Assembly: GCF_900078195.1 (NCBI RefSeq)
Contig: NZ_FJVE01000006.1
Location: 870,501-934,500, forward strand
Direction: 5' to 3'
DNA from: Clostridium sp. Marseille-P299
Lineage (GTDB): Bacteria > Bacillota > Clostridia > Lachnospirales > Lachnospiraceae
Length of the DNA stretch: 64,000 nucleotides
The notes below the pieces were generated by a model. The model saw nothing but the letters and a program-made list of their open reading frames with translations. It did not search any database and was not told the origin of the DNA. A program made the position numbers and the translations under genes. The first letter of the stretch is position 1. Each line of letters opens with the position of its first letter. Shown here piece by piece: positions 45,452 to 54,291 of the stretch.

Positions 45452-45958
45452 CTATTTTTTCTCTGTAAGAAACATGCTCATGCTTCTTCCTTCCATTTTT
45501 GCAGGTTTTTCAACAGAAGCCACATCTTCGAGTAAAGCATAAAAATCGTCTAAGATCTGCTTATTTTGTCCCATATGTGCCATTTCTCTGCCTCGAAATC
45601 TTAGAGATACCTTGACCTTATCCCCTTTGGTAATGAACTTTCTTGCTTGATTTGCCTTTGTATTCAAATCATTGTCATCGATGTTCGGTGTTAAACGGAT
45701 TTCTTTAACGTCTGTAACCTTCTGCTTTTTCTTAGCTTCTTTTTCTTTTCTAGCTAATTCATATCGATATTTACCATAGTCAATAATTTTACAAACAGGT
45801 GGTTTAGCCGTTGGGGCAATCTTTACTAAATCAAGTTCCGCCTCCTGTGCTAACTTCAATGCATCTCTTGATGATACAATTCCAAGCTGTTCTCCGTCTT
45901 TACCAATCAGACGAACTTCTCTGTCTCTGATTTGCTCATTAATCATTAATTCGCTAAT
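45452..45958 (-). CDS. infC: Translation initiation factor IF-3, AUU start
   Basis: 168 residues if read from ATT at 45958, which lies seven bases after a strong GGAGGTG; the product then starts (M)SELMINEQIRDREVRLIG, normal for IF-3. The next in-frame ATG upstream (46018) would add 20 residues encoded across a terminator, and the next ATG downstream (Met of LMINEQ) has the ribosome site too far away. AUU starts are known for infC and allow IF-3 to repress its own translation. C-terminal domain with KVKVSLRFRGREMAHMGQNKQILDDF is intact. Confidence 0.93.
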   Translation of the reverse strand: MSELMINEQIRDREVRLIGKDGEQLGIVSSRDALKLAQEAELDLVKIAPTAKPPVCKIIDYGKYRYELARKEKEAKKKQKVTDVKEIRLTPNIDDNDLNTKANQARKFITKGDKVKVSLRFRGREMAHMGQNKQILDDFYALLEDVASVEKPAKMEGRSMSMFLTEKK

Positions 45959-46186
45959 AGTTCTGCACCTCCATAGGATATTATAAAAAAAAAATAAGGT
46001 GAATAGCAAGCTATCCACCGTTCATTCAAACCATACAAAATAAGCATACACATATACCTTTATCGTATATGAGAAACTTTATTTATCTAAGTATTAAGGC
46101 CCGTTTGCCGAATCGCTTGGGGCGAGAGTGGATACTCTGCTTTAAAGTTGTCATTGTAGCTTATGATCACTTCATAGCTACAGCTC
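45959..46186 (-). promoter_or_regulatory. Leader of infC-rpmI-rplT with attenuator (L20-leader type)
   Basis: About 230 bases of untranslated RNA precede infC. Near its 3' end GGTGGATAG and CTATTCACC (45998-46019) form a terminator hairpin followed by T10, only about 20 bases before the infC ribosome site. Further structure is present upstream (GCTGTAGCTATGAAG... with CTACAATGAC). This arrangement matches the L20 leader of low-GC Gram-positives, in which L20 promotes termination. The match to the known consensus was not computed. Confidence 0.75.
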
Positions 46187-46190
46187 ATTA

Positions 46191-46219
46191 ATAGTAACAT
46201 AAACCACAATGATTGTCAA
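46191..46219 (-). promoter_or_regulatory. Promoter of infC-rpmI-rplT
   Basis: Minus-strand TTGACA (46214-46219) and TACTAT (46191-46196), 17-bp spacer. Confidence 0.75.
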
Positions 46220-46250
46220 TACTTTTTTTGTATTTTTTCTTAATTAAATA

Positions 46251-46829
46251 CTATTTTTCTTTTCTTAATTTTATATTTTTCTCGTATACATCCTTTGTAT
46301 ACATAACATGGTAAATTTGATCCAATGTTTCACCAATCTTGTCATCTTCAAGATCATTCATAAGAGGCATAAACATAATCACCATATCTACTCCAAAGAA
46401 AAAACAATAATTCGTAGTACTTCTTACTCCGTTGCGATGATAAAATTCAATACGGCGTTCACAAATAGCTTTTGCTTCCTCATCGGCAGCGCTCTCTCCG
46501 CTTTCTACTTCAAAAATAATACCATCATATCCCTTTAATTCTTTTTTTATTAGAGATAAAAATTTACTTCCATATCCAAAAGAACGATATTCATCAACTA
46601 CTGCTAAGAAATCAAGTAATATGCTACTACTAGATGTATCTTTACCAAAGAATGCGTAAGACACTAGTGTTTCATCTTCATATAATCCATAACAAACATA
46701 AGCATTCTTATGAATTAAATCTTGTATCAATGATAAGGGCTTTTGCTCTTCTTTTGGAAAATCATTGACAAGGTACTTATTATAAACATCTTGAATTTCT
46801 TGTAAATTTAATTGCTTTATTGATAACAT
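46251..46829 (-). CDS. GNAT-family acetyltransferase
   Basis: 192 residues. The acetyl-CoA-binding motif A region is FLAVVDEYRSFGYGSKFLSLIKKEL (V-x-x-x-x-R-x-x-G-x-G), followed by GIIFEVES and the motif-B-like EFYHRNGVRSTTNYCFFFGVDM. Substrate unknown. It starts 31 bp after the ABC exporter genes on the same strand and probably belongs to the same transcript. Confidence 0.8.
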   Translation of the reverse strand: MLSIKQLNLQEIQDVYNKYLVNDFPKEEQKPLSLIQDLIHKNAYVCYGLYEDETLVSYAFFGKDTSSSSILLDFLAVVDEYRSFGYGSKFLSLIKKELKGYDGIIFEVESGESAADEEAKAICERRIEFYHRNGVRSTTNYCFFFGVDMVIMFMPLMNDLEDDKIGETLDQIYHVMYTKDVYEKNIKLRKEK

Positions 46830-46860
46830 AATATTTCTCCTAATACATTTGACAATTCCT

Positions 46861-48618
46861 TTATGCTAGCTGTAACTCATATAGTTTTCTATAGATTCCA
46901 TTCGCCGCTAGTAGTTCCTGATGAGTACCTTGTTCTCGTAGCACACCTTTATGCATAACGATAATTTTATCCGCATGCTGTATGGTGGATAAGCGATGCG
47001 CAACCATAATAGTAGTTCTTCCCTGCATTAACTTCTTTAATGCTTCTTGTATCAAACTTTCTGTTTCTGTATCAATGTTTGCCGTTGCCTCATCCATTAC
47101 TAAAATGGATGGATCATACGCTAGGGTTCTAGCAAAGGATAAAAGTTGTCTTTGACCAGCGGATAATGTAGCTCCTCGTTCAGTTACCGCTTCCTCATAG
47201 GCATCATTTAATTTCGAAATAAAGGTATCTGCATTTACATACTTCGCTGCCGCTACAATTTCTTCATCTGTAATATCATCATTTTTTAATCGAATATTAC
47301 TCTTAATATTTCCGGTAAACATAAATACATCCTGTTGTACCTGTCCGATGGCAGAACGTAACTGATCCATACTCAGTTCTTTAATATCAACTCCATCAAT
47401 TAAGATTCTTCCTCGTTGAATATCATAATATCTGCCTATTAAGTTAAGGATTGAAGATTTACCTGCCCCAGTAGCCCCAACGAAGGCAACGCTTTGGCCA
47501 GGTTCTATAGTAAAACTTACGTCTTTTAAAATCCAATCTTCCCCTTGGTATGCAAACCAAACATGTTCAAATTCTATTTTACCTTTCACTTGATTTAAGT
47601 ACTTTGGATTTTCCGGATTTTTAACCGTTACTTCCTCATCTAATAAAGTGAAAATTTTCTCTGCACTTGCCATTGCAGACTGCAATGTTCCAAATTGCTC
47701 TGCAAGTTCCTGAATTGGTTCAAAAAATGATGTAATATATTGAATGAAGGTATATAACATACCAACGGTAATTACGTTTGATAATACTGCATCACTACCT
47801 ACCATAATTATAATAACAAGCGCAATAACGGAAAGTAAATAGATTGAAGGGCGAAAGATAGCAAATACCATCATTTCCCTGTAATTTGCACGATATAATT
47901 CTTTACTTTTTCGTTTAAATTCTGCGTTTTTCTCTACTTCTCTTGCAAATATCTGAATTAGTTTCATGCCAGATAAATGCTCTGAAAGATACGTATTAAT
48001 AGCAGTAATTTTTGTTCTTGCAACACGATATGTGGCTCTTGATACATTTTTAAACAACCAAGTCAATCCAAATATAAATGGCAATAAAGCGAATGCGTAT
48101 AATGAAATTTTCACATTCATGCTTAGCATTACAATTGCAAGACCTATAATTTTTGCAATATTTTTAATTAACTTTACTAAAATATTCGCATACATTTCAT
48201 GTAGGGCTTCTACGTCATTGGTTACTCTTGTAACAATACGGCCCACCGGTGTGATATCAAAAAAACGTAGCGATAAGTGCTGTACATGCTCAAACACTTC
48301 TTGACGAATATTATATATAATTTTTTGACCGGTTAACTGTAAAATCCACGTTTGTAAAAAATTAAAAAGAAAGCTTCCTAGTAAAACTAATAAATAAATA
48401 ATTGCTGTTTCCTTAATCGCACCAAAAGAACCATTCGCTATAAATAAATCGACTGCTTCTCCCATAAGCTTTGGTCGATAAAGTTCAAAGCCTGTAATAA
48501 ACAGTACCAAAACAACTGCTAAAATCATTAAATGTAAGTAAGGAACAGCATATCGCATTAATCTAAAGAATACACTTCCTTGTACCGATTTTTCTATATC
48601 AATTTCTCTTCGTAACAT
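46861..48618 (-). CDS. Heterodimeric ABC exporter subunit, canonical ATPase (YheH/BmrD-like)
   Basis: 585 residues. Six membrane segments in the N-terminal 310 residues, then a nucleotide-binding domain with Walker A GATGAGKSS, Q-loop FMFTGNIKSN, signature LSAGQRQLLSFARTL, Walker B ILVMDEATANID with the catalytic Glu, and HRLSTIQ. It pairs with the 616-residue protein, whose own Walker B Glu is replaced by Asp. Such exporters move drugs or peptides. Substrate unknown; 29 bp separate the genes. Confidence 0.9.
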   Translation of the reverse strand: MLRREIDIEKSVQGSVFFRLMRYAVPYLHLMILAVVLVLFITGFELYRPKLMGEAVDLFIANGSFGAIKETAIIYLLVLLGSFLFNFLQTWILQLTGQKIIYNIRQEVFEHVQHLSLRFFDITPVGRIVTRVTNDVEALHEMYANILVKLIKNIAKIIGLAIVMLSMNVKISLYAFALLPFIFGLTWLFKNVSRATYRVARTKITAINTYLSEHLSGMKLIQIFAREVEKNAEFKRKSKELYRANYREMMVFAIFRPSIYLLSVIALVIIIMVGSDAVLSNVITVGMLYTFIQYITSFFEPIQELAEQFGTLQSAMASAEKIFTLLDEEVTVKNPENPKYLNQVKGKIEFEHVWFAYQGEDWILKDVSFTIEPGQSVAFVGATGAGKSSILNLIGRYYDIQRGRILIDGVDIKELSMDQLRSAIGQVQQDVFMFTGNIKSNIRLKNDDITDEEIVAAAKYVNADTFISKLNDAYEEAVTERGATLSAGQRQLLSFARTLAYDPSILVMDEATANIDTETESLIQEALKKLMQGRTTIMVAHRLSTIQHADKIIVMHKGVLREQGTHQELLAANGIYRKLYELQLA

Positions 48619-48647
48619 ACGACTCCCATCTATCCAACTTCGGATAT

Positions 48648-50498
48648 TTATACTGCTTCTAACTGTTTTTCCAACTGCTGCTTTTCATAAAGTTTTGCAT
48701 AAACTCCGCCAAGTGCCAGCAATTCTTCATGTGAACCATATTCTATTTTTTCACCTTCATTTAAAACTAGAATATTGTCAGCATTTTGTATGGTCGAAAT
48801 TCGATGTGCTATAATAATTGTAGTCTTACCTACTCGGTTTTGCTTTAAATTCGCTAAAATTTGCTCTTCTGTATTTGTATCAACCGCTGACAATGCATCA
48901 TCTAAAATTAATATTGGTGCATTTTTCATTAAAGCACGTGCAATGGAGCTTCTTTGTTTTTGTCCACCAGAAACGGTCACACCACGCTCACCAACCATAG
49001 TTGCGTATTGTCTTGGGAAATCCATAATATTTTCATGGACACAAGCAAGTTTTGCAGATTCTTTTACCTCTTCTAAATCCCCGTAAGCTTCATCAATTTT
49101 ACTGGTTCGTTTTAATAAATCTATCTCTAAATAGTCCTCAAGATGATTTTTATGTTTTAGCAATAATTTTGTTTTTTCCTCTGGGAAATCCATTAATTTA
49201 CGAGTTCCAAAGGCAATATTGCTTTGTAACGAGTCTGAAAATAAGAAATTATCTTGTGGAACATAAGCAATTTGCTCTCTTAATGTCATAAGAGGAATCT
49301 TTTTGATATCATTTCCATCAATCTTGATCATACCTTTATCAACGTCATACATACGTAATAATAAGTTTGCAATCGCTGTTTTTCCGCTGCCGGTGTGGCC
49401 TAAGATAGCAAGGGTACTTCCTTTTGGAATTTCAACCGAAACATCTTTAAGTACCGGTGGTAACTCCTCATGAAAGCGAAATGTAAGATGATTTAAGGAA
49501 ATATCACCCTTGATAGAAGTTATATTATAATCTGCCTCTTTATCATCCACGATTTCTGGTTGTTCTTTAAATATACTTTCAACACGTCTCATAGACGCAA
49601 AGCCTTGTGAAAAGAAGGTAATACTCTCACCAGTCGCAAGCATTGGCCATACAAGCATGGCAATATAAGAGTTAAACGCAACAAATTTACCTGGAGATAT
49701 TTGACCATTCACTACTAGATATCCTCCATATAACAAAGTAATTACACTTGAAAGTCCAATAATTACGTCTAATAAAGGCAATACAATTGCTTGCAATTTA
49801 ACAACACGCAAATTCATATCTTTATTTTTCTTATTCAGTTTTGCAAATGAAATAATTTCTTTATGCTCTTGAACAAACGCTTTGATGACACGAATACCTG
49901 AGATATTCTCTTGTACTTGATCTGTCATCTCTGAAAACGCTTCTTGCTTTTGTGTAAAACGTTTCTCAATGGATTTTCCGTATTTTACACCACCAATGGC
50001 AATAAATATCATCGGAATACATGCCATCAATGTTAATTTTAAATCTACATAAACGATCATTTTTATAATAACCATAATCGTTAATATCACTGCATCAAAA
50101 GAAGTAATAACTGCTGGTCCAATTGACATACGAATTGCATTTAAGTCACTTGTAAAATGCGCCATTAAATCTCCTGTTTTATGCTCATTATAATAACGCA
50201 TAGAGAGTTTTGATAAGTGTTCAAATAAATCATTTCTTAGTTCGTACTCAATTTTTCTAGAAGACCCAAAAATAAAGAACCTCCAAAGGAATCTTCCTAA
50301 TGTCAGTCCAAGTCCAACAAGTACGATGCCTAAAACATATCGCATCACTCCGTTAAAATCCATACTTCCACTTTCTAAACCATCTGTTATATCTCCTGTA
50401 AATTGTGGGATATAAAGCCCCAATAAATCAACAAAAAAAAGAGTTATTATACCAAACAAATAACTCCACTTATATTTTTTTATATACTTTACAACCAT
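48648..50498 (-). CDS. Heterodimeric ABC exporter subunit, degenerate ATPase site (YheI/BmrC-like)
   Basis: 616 residues. Six membrane segments, then an ATPase domain with Walker A GHTGSGKTA and signature VSGGQKQRSSIARAL. The Walker B ends ILILDDALSAVD, with Asp in place of the catalytic Glu, the sign of the non-hydrolysing site in heterodimeric exporters. An insertion of about 45 residues (LLLKHKNHLEDYLEIDLLKRTSK region) lies between the Q-loop and signature. First gene of the exporter operon. Confidence 0.9.
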   Translation of the reverse strand: MVVKYIKKYKWSYLFGIITLFFVDLLGLYIPQFTGDITDGLESGSMDFNGVMRYVLGIVLVGLGLTLGRFLWRFFIFGSSRKIEYELRNDLFEHLSKLSMRYYNEHKTGDLMAHFTSDLNAIRMSIGPAVITSFDAVILTIMVIIKMIVYVDLKLTLMACIPMIFIAIGGVKYGKSIEKRFTQKQEAFSEMTDQVQENISGIRVIKAFVQEHKEIISFAKLNKKNKDMNLRVVKLQAIVLPLLDVIIGLSSVITLLYGGYLVVNGQISPGKFVAFNSYIAMLVWPMLATGESITFFSQGFASMRRVESIFKEQPEIVDDKEADYNITSIKGDISLNHLTFRFHEELPPVLKDVSVEIPKGSTLAILGHTGSGKTAIANLLLRMYDVDKGMIKIDGNDIKKIPLMTLREQIAYVPQDNFLFSDSLQSNIAFGTRKLMDFPEEKTKLLLKHKNHLEDYLEIDLLKRTSKIDEAYGDLEEVKESAKLACVHENIMDFPRQYATMVGERGVTVSGGQKQRSSIARALMKNAPILILDDALSAVDTNTEEQILANLKQNRVGKTTIIIAHRISTIQNADNILVLNEGEKIEYGSHEELLALGGVYAKLYEKQQLEKQLEAV

Positions 50499-50659
50499 AT
50501 GTCCTCCGCACCTATTCCTCTTTTCCTATTCTCACTTATAAAAATGCAATTTTATGTAACGTAATACATTATGCTACAAATGATATTTTTTTGCAACACC
50601 CTACTTTATGCATATTATCTAGTTAAAGGCATGTACTTTAAAAATATGTTAAGTAAAAA

Positions 50660-50710
50660 ATATTAAAAATGAGCTGCCATTCAAACCATTTAATGCTTGA
50701 ATAACAACTC
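50660..50710 (-). terminator. Terminator of the oligopeptide-type ABC operon
   Basis: 50671-50684 (GAGCTGCCATTCAA) and 50697-50710 pair completely only in minus-strand RNA, where three differences become G-U pairs; TTTTTAATATTTTTT follows. The rest of the 50499-50824 gap shows nothing. Confidence 0.65.
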
Positions 50711-50824
50711 ACTTTCTAATCATTTAATTATTTTGTTTATTTACTTTATTGCTATATTCAATACTATTATATATTGATTACTGTTATAAATTCTTTACCG
50801 ATATATTCTTTACTGATTTATGTT

Positions 50825-52402
50825 CTATAAAATAGCATCAATTAATTTTTTAGTATACTCATGTTTTGGTCGATTAAATATATCTTCTGTATCACCAAGC
50901 TCAACAATTTGTCCCTGATACATAACTAAAACACGATCGCATAGTTTCCTTATTACACTCATGTCATGGGAGATAAATAAATAGGATAAGTGAAATTCGC
51001 TTTGCAAGTTTACTAAAAGTTCTAGGATTTGTGCCTGTACTGTGACATCTAGCGCAGATACTGGTTCATCTAAAACAATAAGATCTTGATTTAGAATAAT
51101 TGCCATAGCAATTGCAACTCTCTGTCTTTGTCCTCCACTTAACTCTGATGGATATCTATTTGCATAATCCCTTGGTAAGCCAACCTTCTCTAACATCAAA
51201 AGAGCACGTTCTTTTCGTTCCTTTTCACTTATATTCTTATGAAAACGAAGAGGCTCTTCTAATAGCCAACCTATTTTTTTTGAAGGATTTAAACTACTGT
51301 AGGGATCTTGAAATACCATCTGAGGATATTTCGTACTCACATTCATCGTCCCTTTTACGAAGTCTTGCAATCCAACAATGGCTTTTGCTAATGTTGATTT
51401 TCCAGATCCACTTTCACCAACAATACCAAGAATTTCTCCTTGCTTCATATCGAAAGAAACTTTTTTTACTACTTCTACCTTTTCATTCTTACCAAACAAA
51501 GTTTCTTTTTTCTTATTATAAAAAACCTGTAAATCTTTCACTGAAACGATATTTGTATTGGAAAGCTCTCTTTTTTCTTTTAATGGCTTCATTTCCTGAT
51601 TGGAAGCTTGTAAAAGACACTTCGTATACTCTTTTTTTGGTGTTTCAAAAAGTTCATGCATCGTTCCTATTTCTTCAATAATTCCATGATGCATGACAAT
51701 GGCTTTGCTACAGATATTTTTAATAACATTTAAATTATGTGAAATCAGCAAAATACTTGTACCATGCTTTTCATTCATCTTTTTAAGTAATGACAAAATC
51801 TTAGCTTGAATTGTTACATCCAGAGCCGTTGTGGGTTCATCAGCAATCAAAAGCTTTGGTCTTAATAACATTGCCATAGCTATCATAATTCTTTGCCTCA
51901 TCCCGCCAGATAACTCATGGGGATATTTTTTAAGAAGTGCTTCTCCTTGATGTAAACCAACCTCACTTAACATTTCAAGTATATTTTGTTTACGCTCTTC
52001 TTTTGTTTGCTTTGAATGTAAAAGAAGCATTTCTTCTAACTGATTCCCAATGGTTAGAACAGGATTAAGAGAAGTCATAGGCTCTTGAAACACCATTGCT
52101 ATTTCATTACCACGATATTTTCTCATATCTTTTTCTGATAAAAGATTTAATTTCTTACCATTATAAATAATATCTCCATTCAGTACCCTTCCATCCTTTG
52201 CTAGCAAACCGATGATGGATAGCGCTGTAACACTCTTACCAGATCCAGATTCTCCAACAATACCAACGATTTCTCCTTCCCCTAAGGAAAAAGAAATTTC
52301 ATCAACAACCTTTGTGACTTTTTTTCCATTTATAAATCCAATTGATAAATCTTTTACAGTTAAAAGGGGAGTATTTTTATTTTCTTGCATTCTATCCTCC
52401 AT
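50825..52402 (-). CDS. Fused double ATPase of a dipeptide/oligosaccharide-type ABC importer
   Basis: 525 residues containing two complete nucleotide-binding domains of the DppD and DppF types. Domain 1 (about 10-265): Walker A GESGSGKSV, signature LSGGMRQRIMIAMAM, Walker B LLIADEPTTALD. Domain 2 (about 290-525): [36 protein letters not shown]. DppD and DppF are usually separate; the fused form resembles YejF/GsiA-type proteins. Last gene of the importer operon. Confidence 0.94.
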   Translation of the reverse strand: MEDRMQENKNTPLLTVKDLSIGFINGKKVTKVVDEISFSLGEGEIVGIVGESGSGKSVTALSIIGLLAKDGRVLNGDIIYNGKKLNLLSEKDMRKYRGNEIAMVFQEPMTSLNPVLTIGNQLEEMLLLHSKQTKEERKQNILEMLSEVGLHQGEALLKKYPHELSGGMRQRIMIAMAMLLRPKLLIADEPTTALDVTIQAKILSLLKKMNEKHGTSILLISHNLNVIKNICSKAIVMHHGIIEEIGTMHELFETPKKEYTKCLLQASNQEMKPLKEKRELSNTNIVSVKDLQVFYNKKKETLFGKNEKVEVVKKVSFDMKQGEILGIVGESGSGKSTLAKAIVGLQDFVKGTMNVSTKYPQMVFQDPYSSLNPSKKIGWLLEEPLRFHKNISEKERKERALLMLEKVGLPRDYANRYPSELSGGQRQRVAIAMAIILNQDLIVLDEPVSALDVTVQAQILELLVNLQSEFHLSYLFISHDMSVIRKLCDRVLVMYQGQIVELGDTEDIFNRPKHEYTKKLIDAIL

Positions 52403-52476
52403 GTTGCCGTTCGGTAGCTAAGTTCCTAGTAAAAAGTAACCTCTCTTCTTTTTTCCCAGTTGAAATGTTTTTAGGC

Positions 52477-53265
52477 CTATCTTCTATTTTCACTAATTAA
52501 AGAAAAACCTAATACTGTTATAATAATTATCACACCAGGTGCAATTGCAAACCAAGGAGCCTTAAATAAATATGTTTGCGCTTCTGAGAGCATTCTACCA
52601 AGACTTGCATCTGGAGGTTGTACCCCAAGGCTTAAATAACTCATACCTGCTTCGGCTAATACTGCATTATTAAAACCAACTGCAAACGCAGAAACTAAAA
52701 TTGAGGATGTATTCGGTAAGATATGTACAAACATAATCCGAAAATCACTTGCGCCCATAAGTTTTGCGTTTTTAACATAATCCAGTTGCTTTTGCAAAAT
52801 ATATTCACTTCGCACAACACGTGCAAAACTAGGAATAAAGATAATTCCAAGCGCTAAAATAATATTATACTTACCTGTTCCTAATACGCTCACAAAAACA
52901 AGGGCTAATAAAATACTAGGAAAAGACGTAAGTCCATCATTTAAACGCATTAATATCTCATCTAAAATACCACCATAATATCCTGTGATTGCACCTACGA
53001 TAGTTCCAATGATTCCACCAATGAAAACGGTTGCTAGTCCAATAAAAAACGTAGTCCCTGCACCCTTCATAACTCTTGATAAGATATCTCGTCCTAAAAA
53101 ATCCGTTCCAAACAAATGTTTTAAACTTGGTGCCTTATTCTTAGCCATAATATCCATAGCATTCGGATCATATGGTGTATAGAAAATTCCTACTACAACA
53201 AGCAGTAAAACAAATGAAATCAAAATAATTCCAATGATTAAATTAAGATTTAATTTTCTCTTCAT
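52477..53265 (-). CDS. Dipeptide/oligopeptide-type ABC importer permease (DppC-like)
   Basis: 262 residues. Membrane permease with the N-terminal segment NLIIGIILISFVLLLVVVGIF, KHLFGTDFLGRDILSRVMKGA and the EAA-loop region KNAKLMGASDFRIMFVHILPN. AEAGMSYLSLGVQPPDASLGRML is diagnostic for DppC-type permeases. It starts 22 bp after the DppB-like gene. A 74-bp gap to the ATPase gene holds no visible terminator. Confidence 0.94.
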   Translation of the reverse strand: MKRKLNLNLIIGIILISFVLLLVVVGIFYTPYDPNAMDIMAKNKAPSLKHLFGTDFLGRDILSRVMKGAGTTFFIGLATVFIGGIIGTIVGAITGYYGGILDEILMRLNDGLTSFPSILLALVFVSVLGTGKYNIILALGIIFIPSFARVVRSEYILQKQLDYVKNAKLMGASDFRIMFVHILPNTSSILVSAFAVGFNNAVLAEAGMSYLSLGVQPPDASLGRMLSEAQTYLFKAPWFAIAPGVIIIITVLGFSLISENRR

Positions 53266-53287
53266 TTTCTTTGCTCCTTACTGTAGT

Positions 53288-54229
53288 CTACGAAATTCGT
53301 ACTCTTGGGTCCAATACTTGATATAAAATATCAACGATAAAATTAACAAAAATAACAATGGCTGCTATGTATAGCACTGCTGCCTGTACAACATTAAAAT
53401 CTCGATTTGATATAGCAACCACCAATAACCTTCCTAAGCCTGGAAGATTAAACACTTGCTCAATTACAATGCTACCTGCAAATAAATCTGCAATTACCAT
53501 ACCCATAAAAGTAATGACAGGAATCAATGCATTCTTAAGTACATGGCGCCATAATATTCTCTCACCGCTGCTACCTTTACTTTTTGCCGTTCTTACATAA
53601 TCAAGATGAAGTTCTCGTAAAATAGAACTTCTTAAAAATTTAACAGTCATCGCTATCTTGGGTAAGCTAACTGCAAGTGCTGGGTAAAATAAATATTTTA
53701 TAAATTCCAGAAAGTTCTCATTGGGTGCTACATATTTTCCTGGAACAAACCATTTTAATATAATACCAAATAAGAGTGTAAGCATAATTCCTAAGAAAAA
53801 TGGAGGAATTGCCATGCAGACTTGGCTAAGGAAAGATACGAAACGGTCAATGAATCCATCTTCTTTCCTAGCACTTAATATTCCTAATGGTATGGAAATA
53901 ACGATAACCATTACAATGGATAAAACTGCAAGCCAAAGAGTGACTGGAAGTCGTTCTTTTAGCATCTGAGTCACTGGTTGACTATATTGTGACGAATTTC
54001 CAAAATCACCTTTAATTGCTCCAGAGACAAAATTAATATATCGCTCCGGAATACTTTTATTAAGTCCCATAGCTTCTCGTAAAGCTTCCACTTGTTCTTC
54101 GGTTGCATCTATCCCTAATTTTGATAATGCGCTATCTCCAGGAATCACCTGAAAGGCGATGAACGTCAGCATGGATACTAACAATAAGGTAATAATGAGA
54201 GTTATTATTTTCTTTACGTAAAATTTCAT
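53288..54229 (-). CDS. Dipeptide/oligopeptide-type ABC importer permease (DppB-like)
   Basis: 313 residues with six membrane segments. LITLLLVSMLTFIAFQVIPGDSAL, LGLNKSIPERY-like (MGLNKSIPERYINF), DYVRTAKSKGSSGERILWRHVLKNALIPVIT and EQVFNLPGLGRLLVVAISNRDFNVVQA are the DppB hallmarks. It forms the translocation channel with the DppC-like protein. 62 bp after the binding-protein gene. Confidence 0.95.
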   Translation of the reverse strand: MKFYVKKIITLIITLLLVSMLTFIAFQVIPGDSALSKLGIDATEEQVEALREAMGLNKSIPERYINFVSGAIKGDFGNSSQYSQPVTQMLKERLPVTLWLAVLSIVMVIVISIPLGILSARKEDGFIDRFVSFLSQVCMAIPPFFLGIMLTLLFGIILKWFVPGKYVAPNENFLEFIKYLFYPALAVSLPKIAMTVKFLRSSILRELHLDYVRTAKSKGSSGERILWRHVLKNALIPVITFMGMVIADLFAGSIVIEQVFNLPGLGRLLVVAISNRDFNVVQAAVLYIAAIVIFVNFIVDILYQVLDPRVRIS

Positions 54230-54291
54230 GCTGAGTCCATCTCCTTGTTCATAGTAATTCTTATTAAAATAATATCAATATTGATATCTCT

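Noticed and set aside
46861..50498. Bacteriocin export system
   Set aside because: The ABC exporter subunits lack an N-terminal peptidase C39 domain and no leader-peptide gene or modification enzyme is nearby; a multidrug-type heterodimer fits better.
51112..51681. 189-residue ORF opposite the fused ABC ATPase
   Set aside because: Antisense to highly conserved ATPase motifs, without a ribosome site; a shadow of the real gene.
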